Below are positions 55,561-63,976 of a stretch of 64,000 bases of DNA, piece by piece. Below the pieces are notes generated by a model. The model worked only from the letters and a program-made list of their open reading frames with translations, ran no database searches and was not told the DNA's origin. A program made the position numbers and the translations under genes. Source of the DNA: Sporomusaceae bacterium (GTDB taxonomy: Bacteria; Bacillota; Negativicutes; Sporomusales; UBA7701). The stretch's first letter is position 1, and every line of letters starts with the position of its first letter. The stretch spans positions 62,001 through 126,000 of the forward strand of contig JAVKTQ010000008.1 in the NCBI GenBank assembly GCA_031460455.1. Direction: 5' to 3'.

Positions 55561-57896
55561 AAGAGCTTATAAAAGAAATTATTGAGAAGAATCGTTTAAA
55601 TGAGATATACGGTTTTACAAAAAGAAAGTTGTTTATAGAGGGACCGACCTCCACGACAGGCTTGGAAATCCTGTCCTATTTGAATATTTTTGCCTCCGAA
55701 TATTTTGAGAAGGTACAAGATGAAATTTTAGAAATCATGGGTGTTTTTTATAAAAACCCGCAAGCAATAACATTGCAGAGTGCTTTATTCAAAATGTATG
55801 GAGAGTATATTAAAGAAAAATATCAAGTTAGTTACACCCCTGTGCAGGCAAACATTGTTCAAAAAATCAAGGAATACAAGAATTTCAGTTTTTCCGCGCC
55901 AACGAGTACAGGAAAGTCTTACGTTTTCAGAAAACTTATTGAAGAATCAGAGAATGATGTCGTTATTATTGTACCGTCCAGGGCACTCATCAATGAATAC
56001 TATGACAGGATTTGCAACCTGATAACAGATAAGACCGTTAATGTGCTTTCTTTTGTCGATCTTATAAATACAAAACATGTAAAAAGAAGTGTATTTGTTT
56101 TAACGCCTGAAAGAGCAAAAGAGCTTTTTAAATTTAAGGACAACTTAAATATTGAAATGTTTTTATTTGATGAAGCACAGCTAAGTGATGAAGAATCGGT
56201 TAGAGGTCTTTATTTTGATAGTATTGTACGACGAGCTCAGAAGGCGTTTCCAAATGCAAAATACATATTTGCGCATCCGTTTATTTCCAATCCAGATGCA
56301 CAGTTACAAAAAAACAATTTTGATCTAATTGAGTCTGAAGCCTTACAATATCAGCAAAAAAATGTTGGGCAGCTTTTTTTTGCACATGATGGTAATGAAT
56401 ATTACCATTTTGGAATAGATAAGAAAATCATGGGCAAACAAAAAATAAAAAGCAGATTTGATCCGCTGATGGAAGCCATTAATAATGGAGGAAGTATTTT
56501 AATATACACAACAAAAGCTAGCATTTACGATAAATCCGTTTTTAATAAATTTGTTAATTATCTTAATGCCTGCTCGCTAATAACAGATGCAAAAGCTTTG
56601 AAGCTCATAGACCAATTGAATCATTATATTGGTGCCACTGACTCGTATTATCGTTCTAATATGATGGAGATGATTAAGCGTGGAATAGTTATTCACCATG
56701 GGTCATTGCCATTGCAAGCGAGACTTATTTTAGAACATTTTACGCAACAAGGTTTTTGCAGAATTTGCTTTGCTACATCTACACTTGAGCAGGGCATTAA
56801 TATGCCGTTTGATGTTGTGTACCTTAATACATTCGAAGCAAGTCGTACTTTATCTATGAAAAACCTTATTGGCAGAGCTGGACGCTCTACGGAAGCATTA
56901 AAATTTGACTACGGTAGCGTTGTGGTTAAGACTAATAATATCAGTAGTTTTCGAGCCGTTATGTTAAAAGAAGAGTTTTTGAACAATGTGTCTTTACTGG
57001 ATACAGACGAGGACGGAAGAGATGCAGATTATAAAGAGTTTAAAGAAGCAATAAGTAGAGGTGAGTTCTCCGATGAATTCAATCTTACAAACGCTGAGGT
57101 AAATAGACTTAAAGACGGAAACATAGATGATATAGTTAAAAATATATTAGGAGCGATGTTTGTAAATAAGCAATTCATCTCTTTAGATGTAATCAATCAA
57201 GATAAAAATTTTCGGCTTGAACTTTATAAATATTTTATTCAGCTATACAGGTATTATTTAAATGGAAGGATGCTGTCTGATGGTGAGGAAAGCGTCCTAA
57301 ATACTGCAATTAAAATCCTCATTTGGAAAGTTCATTGCAAAACATTCAAAGATATCTGTTGGCGTCGTTATGCCTTTGCTGCCTGCGTCCCGGAACGGAG
57401 GGAATTGGAAGAAAGGGCTAAGAAGGCAACATCAACGTCCCAAAAAAAGTTTTATAACGAGCAATCAGAGCAGTTAAACGCGAGATTTATTCGGGGATAT
57501 GATGATTTACCTAACGTCAATCTACATAACTATAGCCTTTATGCAAAAGGAACGAAGGCAAAAAATGTTGACTATGATAGAATTGTGTTTGATACATATG
57601 ACTACATTGACAAGCTGATTAGTTTCAAACTCAGCGATATTTTTTATGCGATTTTTTATCAGTACTATGAAAAAACATTAGATAAAAGAGCATTAAGATT
57701 GTCTAACTATTTTAAGTATGGTACTGACGACGATAAGGAAATATTAATGTTGCGTTACGGTTTGTCTTTTGAAGAAATAGAATGGGTCAAGAATTATATC
57801 CTTGACATCAGTTTGGAGGAAATTGTATTTGACCATTCTGTAAAGCAATTGCCATCTGAAAAACTTGTTTCGATAGAAAGATTTTTATTGGAATGA
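55557..57896 (+). CDS. hamB: Hachiman-type HamB superfamily 2 helicase
   Basis: HamB is a DNA helicase that senses damaged or phage DNA and releases HamA. The 779-residue product has Walker A APTSTGKS at residues 114-121, motif II FDEAQ near 203-206 and motif VI IGRAGRS near 440. A C-terminal region of about 300 residues has no recognised motif. It is translationally coupled to hamA. Codon use and composition are AT-rich like the rest of the cargo. Confidence 0.78.
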   Translation: MKELIKEIIEKNRLNEIYGFTKRKLFIEGPTSTTGLEILSYLNIFASEYFEKVQDEILEIMGVFYKNPQAITLQSALFKMYGEYIKEKYQVSYTPVQANIVQKIKEYKNFSFSAPTSTGKSYVFRKLIEESENDVVIIVPSRALINEYYDRICNLITDKTVNVLSFVDLINTKHVKRSVFVLTPERAKELFKFKDNLNIEMFLFDEAQLSDEESVRGLYFDSIVRRAQKAFPNAKYIFAHPFISNPDAQLQKNNFDLIESEALQYQQKNVGQLFFAHDGNEYYHFGIDKKIMGKQKIKSRFDPLMEAINNGGSILIYTTKASIYDKSVFNKFVNYLNACSLITDAKALKLIDQLNHYIGATDSYYRSNMMEMIKRGIVIHHGSLPLQARLILEHFTQQGFCRICFATSTLEQGINMPFDVVYLNTFEASRTLSMKNLIGRAGRSTEALKFDYGSVVVKTNNISSFRAVMLKEEFLNNVSLLDTDEDGRDADYKEFKEAISRGEFSDEFNLTNAEVNRLKDGNIDDIVKNILGAMFVNKQFISLDVINQDKNFRLELYKYFIQLYRYYLNGRMLSDGEESVLNTAIKILIWKVHCKTFKDICWRRYAFAACVPERRELEERAKKATSTSQKKFYNEQSEQLNARFIRGYDDLPNVNLHNYSLYAKGTKAKNVDYDRIVFDTYDYIDKLISFKLSDIFYAIFYQYYEKTLDKRALRLSNYFKYGTDDDKEILMLRYGLSFEEIEWVKNYILDISLEEIVFDHSVKQLPSEKLVSIERFLLE

Positions 57897-58337
57897 CTGT
57901 TCAACTACCTTCAAGGTTGCCATAAATAGAACAGAAATAATCGACAGTTGTCTCCGGGCGTTTCGATAGGGCCTATGTGAGATAAGAGATGGGTTCTTCT
58001 GCCTTATTGCAAAAAATGGTTCGTATGGCATAACACTAAAGCCCGGATATTAACCACTCAAAAGGGAATCCGCCTAGAAGACAAAGGGGCACAGGTTTCT
58101 TGGTCTTCCCGTTGTTCAAGAAGAGTACCGTGTTTTTTATACTGTTCCCAATTGTAGTGAGATAGTTGACTTGCGGAGACTTGCTTGGTTTCCCCCTTTT
58201 TCCGTGTCTTAGCCTGTGGGAGCATTATATTCATGGGTTGGGGTGCAGGGAAAAAAGGTACTAATCGAATTATATAAATTTGTCTTTGTTCCCCTTTATA
58301 TGGAAATACGCTGTTTAAAGGGAAGAGGATGATTAAG
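57897..58337. other. Cargo spacer between hamB and the kinase gene
   Basis: About 440 bases without a convincing gene. A plus-strand open stretch of about 60 codons without a start (around 57980-58160, containing RWVLLPYCKKWFVWH) and an overlapping minus-strand frame (58058-58429) exist, but neither has a ribosome binding site. They may be the remains of a decayed gene. The kinase promoter should lie in the AT-rich 58260-58320 part. Confidence 0.4.
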
Positions 58338-59723
58338 ATGGACGAAACCCGTGCAAGGCGTATGTCTGAAGAGTTAATAGGAAAATCTATCGGAAAGTGG
58401 AAAATAATAGAATATATCAATAACGGCAAATCAGCGTTGGTTTTTAAAGGTATGTTCCGAAAAAAAATAGGTGCTGTTAAAATTTTTGATCCAGAATTAA
58501 TAGAGCGTTTCGGTAAAGGTACTCAATTAGAGCGAATCCAGAGAGAATTACTCCTTCGGGGGAAAAAACATGACAACTTAATAAGCATCATCGATGGTGG
58601 AGAATGCAGCGCAACCGGGCATCTTTTTGTTGTAATGAATTACCTTAATATGCCTTCTTTAGACAGCGTCATTAAAAATGTTCCTAATGAGAACATACGT
58701 AAAATTATATCCCAAATTGCAAGTGCAGCCCAATATCTGGAGTCGCTTAATCTTTGCCATCGTGACATTAAACCATCTAATATAGCAATTACACCTGATT
58801 ATAAAAAGGCAATCTTACTTGACTTAGGTGTTTTAAGGCCGATTGGGAACTCCAATCTTACTGACGGAAACGCACGTCAATTTATCGGTACTTTGCGATA
58901 TAGTTCACCTGAATTTTTGATGAGAACGGAAAAAGATAGTATTGATGGGTGGCGGGCAGTGACCTTCTATCAGATAGGTGCAGTACTTCATGATTTGATT
59001 ATGAGAAAACCCCTATTTGATGAATATAGCGACCCGTTTGCTAAACTAGTTAACGCCGTCCAAAATATAACGCCGAATATAAATGCTAATACTGCCGAAA
59101 TTTCACCTGATCTAATTCATCTAGCGAGTACTTGTCTCATTAAAAACCCTGAAGTTCGACTACAATTCCTTCGATGGGAAAATTTCTCACAGACTGAGCA
59201 ATCATCGCAATCAATCGATGCTATAAAAGAAAGAATTCGCCAGCGGCACTTGGCGGCTCAGTCAGATAGATTTGGGCAATTAAAAGAATCGGAAACAAGG
59301 CGTCGTCTTCAACTGAAAGAGCAAATTCTCGAAAAGCTCGAGAGAATAATTAGATCAGTATGTTCGCGTAAACATAATTTTCCCCCAATGGAAGTTCGTA
59401 CTAGTGCTCAACAGCTTATAGTAATCTTTCCCCCATCATCACCTCATCAACTTTCTGCGTCACTCTATTTGTGTATTAATATGGAGCTTTTGGATTTTGA
59501 TACAAAGGCCATTTCACTGTCCTATTGGAGCTCGGTCATTAAAGAAGGAATTGCCATGCCCACAGTTCCGGAAAAAAATTGTTCTCCTCTTTTCTCAGGT
59601 GTTTATCTCGAGTCGATTATAAAAGATAAAATGGAGAAATTTTTATATCTATCACTTGATGCGGCTCAACAACTTAAATCAAAATCCGATGTTGAGCGGA
59701 TCGGTCCGTTTTCGGAAATTTAG
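58338..59723 (+). CDS. Ser/Thr protein kinase with unique C-terminal domain
   Basis: The 461-residue product has a Hanks-type kinase domain over about residues 15-280. It includes a degenerate glycine loop (INNGKSALVFKG), the ATP-anchoring lysine in GAVKIF near residue 48, catalytic HRDIKPSN near 140, DLG in place of DFG, and GTLRYSSPE. It should be active. There is no transmembrane segment; the C-terminal 180 residues hold a basic helix and an unrecognised domain. I chose ATG 58338, about ten bases after GAAGAGG, rather than 58329. It leads a three-gene operon. Confidence 0.88.
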   Translation: MDETRARRMSEELIGKSIGKWKIIEYINNGKSALVFKGMFRKKIGAVKIFDPELIERFGKGTQLERIQRELLLRGKKHDNLISIIDGGECSATGHLFVVMNYLNMPSLDSVIKNVPNENIRKIISQIASAAQYLESLNLCHRDIKPSNIAITPDYKKAILLDLGVLRPIGNSNLTDGNARQFIGTLRYSSPEFLMRTEKDSIDGWRAVTFYQIGAVLHDLIMRKPLFDEYSDPFAKLVNAVQNITPNINANTAEISPDLIHLASTCLIKNPEVRLQFLRWENFSQTEQSSQSIDAIKERIRQRHLAAQSDRFGQLKESETRRRLQLKEQILEKLERIIRSVCSRKHNFPPMEVRTSAQQLIVIFPPSSPHQLSASLYLCINMELLDFDTKAISLSYWSSVIKEGIAMPTVPEKNCSPLFSGVYLESIIKDKMEKFLYLSLDAAQQLKSKSDVERIGPFSEI

Positions 59724-59734
59724 GAGGGAGTATA

Positions 59735-60889
59735 ATGAGTAGTGCTTGGTGGGTTGGACAAGATGACTTGGACCCATATCAAAGAGCGGTCATTACCTTA
59801 CCTATAGGGAAAAGTAACTGGGTAGTAGGGCCTCCTGGTTCCGGGAAGACGAATCTGCTTCTTCTTCGGGCTAACTATATGTATCTTGCGGGGGAAAAGA
59901 ACATATTAATTATAGTATTTACCCGGACTCTCCAAGAGTTTATTTCAAGCGGCGGAGAGAAGTATTCCTTTCCTACCCAGAAAGTTCAAACTTGCCAGAG
60001 ATGGCAGCAGGATCTTTTGCGTCAGTATGGTGTTAGTATTGAGCCGCCGGAAGAATTTGAGGAACGGCGCAAATATTTATTGGATCAAGCTAACGATCTG
60101 ATTAAACAACGGCGTCTTTCAAAAATATATGATTGTATTCTATTAGACGAAGCTCAAGACTATCTCCCAGAGGAAATACAGCTTTTTGAAAAACTAGCTC
60201 GTAAATTATTTGTAGTTGCTGACGAACGCCAGAAGATTTATCAAGGTGCCAGCCCTCTCGATACACTTAATGCTATTTTAGGTAACCCTACGCGGCTTAA
60301 ATACCATTATCGTAATGGCTTGAAAATCTGTAAAGTCGCAGATGGAATTGCAAAAGATACAGGTGATTATGACCGATTGGCAGAAACATCTAATTATGAC
60401 GAAGATGCGAATCCTTCTAGTGTTGAACATTTTAATTGCCAAGATATTGAAGACCAAGCCAGAAGGATTATTCAGAAATTAGATGCCCAGCTTAAGGCCT
60501 ACCCCAATGATTTAATTGGAATTGTATGCCCACGACGCGAAGAATTATTGCAATTGTGGTCAATTATTTCTAAATCGCCATTTGGGCACCGGGTGACCCC
60601 CCAGTTTGGAAGTGAACATGAGCCACTTCAGCCTGACAAGCCAATCTTGATGTCAACATTTCATGGAATTAAAGGGCTTGAAGTGCGTTCCCTTCATATG
60701 GCGGGATGCAATTATCTGAATAAATTTAAGTTCAATCGTAATATGACCTACACTGCAGTTACTCGGGCTAAAACTTCGCTTTCAATTTACTATGAAAAAG
60801 ATTTAATTGGTTATTTCGAAGCTTCTTTGGCCAGCCTAAACCCACACCCCGATTTGCCAAATCTTCAAGATGTATTTGGGAGGAAATAG
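59735..60889 (+). CDS. Short UvrD/Rep-like superfamily 1 helicase/ATPase
   Basis: The 384-residue product has Walker A GPPGSGKT at residues 32-39, Walker B LLDEAQD near 140-146, a Q-motif-like DPYQRAVI near residue 13, motif IV-like KYHYRNGLKIC, motif V-like STFHGIKGLEVRSL near 304-317 and motif VI YTAVTRAKTSL near 340. This is a complete but compact SF1A core, about half the size of UvrD and without large accessory domains. It begins 11 bases after the kinase stop, behind AGGAGGG. Role inferred: nucleic-acid-dependent ATPase of the triad. Confidence 0.85.
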   Translation: MSSAWWVGQDDLDPYQRAVITLPIGKSNWVVGPPGSGKTNLLLLRANYMYLAGEKNILIIVFTRTLQEFISSGGEKYSFPTQKVQTCQRWQQDLLRQYGVSIEPPEEFEERRKYLLDQANDLIKQRRLSKIYDCILLDEAQDYLPEEIQLFEKLARKLFVVADERQKIYQGASPLDTLNAILGNPTRLKYHYRNGLKICKVADGIAKDTGDYDRLAETSNYDEDANPSSVEHFNCQDIEDQARRIIQKLDAQLKAYPNDLIGIVCPRREELLQLWSIISKSPFGHRVTPQFGSEHEPLQPDKPILMSTFHGIKGLEVRSLHMAGCNYLNKFKFNRNMTYTAVTRAKTSLSIYYEKDLIGYFEASLASLNPHPDLPNLQDVFGRK

Positions 60890-60891
60890 CA

Positions 60892-62295
60892 ATGTGGTTA
60901 CAAGATGTGGCCAGAGAGGATTTACTTAATTTAATCCAATCTGATCGGCTTCCCGAAAAACCATTACGACAGTTGGAATTAATTAATGAATTGCCGGAAA
61001 GTCAAAGCGAGCTACAGTTCATTTGGAGAGAAGATCCACGGCAATGGGGTAAAATCCCTTCGGTAATAGTATTAGACAAAATTACTCCGAGAGAGTTTTT
61101 TGCATGGACTGGTACATATCTTAATTACTGCAGGCCTTTAACTGCACATTGTCATGTCGTTAACAGGGAAATTTTTCAGGCAGCCATTGAAACCCATACT
61201 CATTTTACTTTAGGAAATTTAGAAACTATATGTATTGGAATGATAATAGGAGAGGCTGCAACATATTTAGCGGGTCAATCAGATATCAATAGGCTAAGTA
61301 TGACTGCATTTGCGGGTACGTATTCTTTTACAATGAGCCGGGCAGTTGCAAGTAACATGGTAATGCCAAAAAAAGATGGTGTAGGTGAACTATGGTTAAA
61401 GGCCCGACGGCTTACTGGGCAAAAACTATTAAGTCTATCTATCGATGACTTGGATCAAGTATGGAGGACTGTATTTGATATATCCAAGCACAGTCACTTC
61501 AAAATGTTGTACTCTGGAAGTACCAATGAGATTATTTCCTCGGCATGTCGCCAAATCTCTATAACAGGGGAAATTAGTGAGGACAACTGGCGAATTCTTA
61601 CACGCGATCTTTTTGAAAAAAATGTTACAAATGAATTATTAAAAGGCCCTCGAGAAGAACGAGTGATTCAAGTAGAGAAGGCTCTAACCCTTCTAAGTCA
61701 GCAATCTGGACCGGATAAAGTAAAACTTGCTTTTATTGGAGGGTACCTCGCCAGTCGAATTGCACCAGGAACTTTTGATCATTATGAATTATTGATTCCT
61801 TATCTATCCAAACTTCCGACGCTCTTGATCTGGTATGGATTATTTGCGGGATTATCGATTGAATCGAAACTACGTAACTTCGGCTTTGGTATTGGTCGTC
61901 GTATTGTTCGGGATATTGTTCAAGAAGATAGTATCTTAAATAGACCAAAATGTGATATTTCGATTGGAGAACTTGAGGTCTTATACGGCGGTAATGCTGT
62001 GGTTCAAAATCTTCATCCTAAAGAGTCGGGACACTTAATAATTGAATTACTTCCTTGCCTAAATTCCACCATGCGCAATATTGAAGGTCGTCAAAATGAG
62101 TCACGGCCAAATCAGCAACAACAGACATTATTACCCGGGTACAAAGATTCAGAATTAAATAGCCTGCTAATTGATTTAGATCGCTCACTTAAATCAGTTG
62201 AACAAATCCGTGATCGAATCTGCGAAATCACCGGTTATGGTGGTGAACGAAAAAAACGAGATAACAACAAAGTCAAAAACAACAAGAAAACCTAA
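60892..62295 (+). CDS. Unrecognised protein, third gene of the kinase-helicase operon
   Basis: The 467-residue protein starts two bases after the helicase stop (GGAGG inside the helicase end), so it is co-translated. I recognise no family. The middle is rich in small and hydrophobic residues, with helical stretches (LETICIGMIIGEAATYLAG near 115-133; LLIWYGLFAGLS near 305-316). These are more like a buried helical core than true membrane spans. The C-terminus is polar, with a QQQQ tract and a lysine/asparagine-rich tail. It is the candidate effector or sensor. Confidence 0.8.
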   Translation: MWLQDVAREDLLNLIQSDRLPEKPLRQLELINELPESQSELQFIWREDPRQWGKIPSVIVLDKITPREFFAWTGTYLNYCRPLTAHCHVVNREIFQAAIETHTHFTLGNLETICIGMIIGEAATYLAGQSDINRLSMTAFAGTYSFTMSRAVASNMVMPKKDGVGELWLKARRLTGQKLLSLSIDDLDQVWRTVFDISKHSHFKMLYSGSTNEIISSACRQISITGEISEDNWRILTRDLFEKNVTNELLKGPREERVIQVEKALTLLSQQSGPDKVKLAFIGGYLASRIAPGTFDHYELLIPYLSKLPTLLIWYGLFAGLSIESKLRNFGFGIGRRIVRDIVQEDSILNRPKCDISIGELEVLYGGNAVVQNLHPKESGHLIIELLPCLNSTMRNIEGRQNESRPNQQQQTLLPGYKDSELNSLLIDLDRSLKSVEQIRDRICEITGYGGERKKRDNNKVKNNKKT

Positions 62296-62494
62296 TGGCC
62301 TTAGGAGTATTTCTGATTGCATGAAGGTGAAAGTAACTCAATGAGTTTATGTTACATAAAGGTTATTACCGGCCCGAAGTATCAGAGATGATTTGTAGGG
62401 GCTTTTTCAAAAATGCCTAGAGGAATAGAATTCACGTATATTGCTTGTATTACCTGGAATACTATTGCAAGATAGTGTGTTGGCGGAGGTATAT

Positions 62495-62593
62495 ATGAAA
62501 AACCCCCTGGGCCATGAATATCTGTTACACGTTACGAAGGGCGAGGTCAGCCGTAAGGTTACCTCGCCCATAATTATTGTATTTATACAATAA
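62495..62593 (+). CDS. Possible 32-residue leader peptide
   Basis: An ATG with a well-placed GGAGGT opens a short frame (MKNPLGHEYLLHVTKG...). It reads through the GC hairpin and into the palindrome that follows, ending TAA at 62593. Placement over these structures would suit a leader peptide. It could also be chance; there is no further support. Confidence 0.25.
   Translation: MKNPLGHEYLLHVTKGEVSRKVTSPIIIVFIQ
62539..62569 (+). terminator. Hairpin after the kinase-helicase operon
   Basis: GGGCGAGGT (62539-62547) pairs perfectly with ACCTCGCCC (62561-62569), followed by ATAATTATTGTATTT. It is the likely end of the triad transcript. The remainder of the 62296-62668 gap shows no gene beyond the possible leader peptide. 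Confidence 0.65.
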
Positions 62594-62599
62594 TTATGG
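62568..62599. promoter_or_regulatory. 15-bp perfect palindrome before the small cargo genes
   Basis: CCATAATTATTGTAT (62568-62582) and ATACAATAATTATGG (62585-62599) are perfect complements around TT. The repeat overlaps the end of the GC hairpin by two bases and lies about 70 bases upstream of the first small gene. The near-perfect symmetry suggests an operator. Confidence 0.55.
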
Positions 62600-62668
62600 T
62601 ACAAATATCGTCTGCGTTTAGTAGTAATATGTGGCTTTCATAATAGTATTTTTCAAAAGGAGGACAGT

Positions 62669-63223
62669 ATGAATAGTGATAAAAGCAATCTTTTCGGATC
62701 GAGGGGAAGAAGAACAAGATCTTTCCACCCTGCAGCTATTAAGGATTTAAGGGATCAGTTTATGGGCGACCGTACGAGTGAATCGGATAAGAACCCCGCG
62801 AACAGCAATTACCGCGAAGCAATGTCAAGAGCAGCGGTAGATAATGAGTTTATCGCAGACACGAAAGAGGTTGAGCAAGATTTTGCATCTGACGACGCGG
62901 AGGTAATTAGCTCGTCTAATGAAGCTTTTCCCCAATATGCTAATAAACCCAAATACGGACGGGACGAAAACGGCTTTTTCCGACTTTATGAGGATGGGAG
63001 AAAAACATACTGCCGGGAGAAAAGAATCCGCGTACTAAGTCATCAACCATTGAATCCCCCGCTGGAGGCGATACAGACCACAATAAAAAGGGCTATCGCC
63101 GAGATCCATGCAAACGGCCTGACAACGGCTCACTGCGACAAAAGAGGGCGCTGTTATCTTCGCTATCCAGATAGACGTAAACAATTCTGTAAGTCAGTTA
63201 TATCGACTCTTGAGGAAGAATAG
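62669..63223 (+). CDS. Cargo protein with two RLY/GRK repeats
   Basis: The 184-residue product is polar and likely disordered in its first 85 residues. Two copies of a short repeat follow: DENGFFRLYEDGRKTYC (about 105-121) and, after AIAEIHANGLTTAHC, DKRGRCYLRYPDRRKQFC (about 155-172). The same unit ends the gene at 63603. AAGGAGG lies six bases before the ATG. No family is recognised. Confidence 0.7.
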   Translation: MNSDKSNLFGSRGRRTRSFHPAAIKDLRDQFMGDRTSESDKNPANSNYREAMSRAAVDNEFIADTKEVEQDFASDDAEVISSSNEAFPQYANKPKYGRDENGFFRLYEDGRKTYCREKRIRVLSHQPLNPPLEAIQTTIKRAIAEIHANGLTTAHCDKRGRCYLRYPDRRKQFCKSVISTLEEE

Positions 63224-63269
63224 GAGCGCTTTTTATCGAGTTGTAGTAGTACAAGGGGGATGATTAGCC

Positions 63270-63581
63270 GTGTACGAACACCTGCGGTGTGACTGTTGTC
63301 AGTATGTTCCGGACGAATTTGACATGGCCCAGACGGATTACTATTATTTGGAGGTTTGCCATCACTGTGGAAGGAGAGTATGTCCATGTTGTCTTTTTGT
63401 CAGCACAGCAACTTCAGTGGAAGAGCTGTTTCAGCAACTTAAAGACAAAGATCAAGATAATGAACGATGGCGGTCTCGCTGTCTAATATGCAGCGGGCAG
63501 AAAAAAGGTATTCGGGGGTTTCACGACGCATTTGCATTTTGGCGCGCATTGAAGAAAGAATATGGGATGAAGATCAATTAA
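63270..63581 (+). CDS. Small cysteine-rich, probably zinc-binding cargo protein
   Basis: The 103-residue product has cysteines grouped as CDCC (residues 7-10), CHHCGRRVCPCC (30-41) and CLIC (72-75), the spacing of a double zinc ribbon. A helical middle (VEELFQQLKDKDQD) separates them. GTG at 63270 is the start, with AGGGGGATGA upstream. It lies between the two repeat-bearing genes and probably shares their transcript. Function unknown. Confidence 0.65.
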   Translation: MYEHLRCDCCQYVPDEFDMAQTDYYYLEVCHHCGRRVCPCCLFVSTATSVEELFQQLKDKDQDNERWRSRCLICSGQKKGIRGFHDAFAFWRALKKEYGMKIN

Positions 63582-63602
63582 ACAAGCGGGGAAGTTGTCG
63601 CT

Positions 63603-63932
63603 ATGCTATTGCTTGATGTTCTAGTTAAAGAGTACGTGATGGTTGGCGAAAAAATCGGGACCTATAAAAAGAAATTTTCCGATGAAAGTAAAAACAAAGA
63701 TCTTCGAAAGGAGTTCAGAAGTATGGCATATCTTATCAAGCAGCAACGATTTATCGAAAAGGCCCTTGCAGCAAATGGATTTGATATAGAAAAGTTATTA
63801 CTCAAAAGAGCAACTGGGGAAGCGATTGCCAAAGCTCACGGCGCCGGAATCGCTACAACCCACGGCGATGACGAAGGGGTCTACCGGCTATATCCCAACG
63901 GAGAAAAAGAGCACATTGTAAAGAAGAACTAA
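63603..63932 (+). CDS. Cargo protein with C-terminal HxxGhxTTH/RLYP repeat
   Basis: The 109-residue product has a helical N-terminal two thirds (KIGTYKKKFSDESKNKDLRK, then MAYLIKQQRFIEKALAANG). It ends AIAKAHGAGIATTHG followed by DDEGVYRLYPNGEKEHI, closely matching the second repeat of the 62669 protein. The shared unit shows the two genes are related. Function unknown. Confidence 0.65.
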   Translation: MLLLDVLVKEYVMVGEKIGTYKKKFSDESKNKDLRKEFRSMAYLIKQQRFIEKALAANGFDIEKLLLKRATGEAIAKAHGAGIATTHGDDEGVYRLYPNGEKEHIVKKN

Positions 63933-63976
63933 CCAAGATGTATTATATTAGACGACCAGCTGGCTACATGACTATG

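Noticed and set aside
58058-58429. A 123-codon minus-strand frame in the spacer before the kinase gene
   Set aside because: No ribosome binding site precedes any start codon, and it overlaps the kinase start region.
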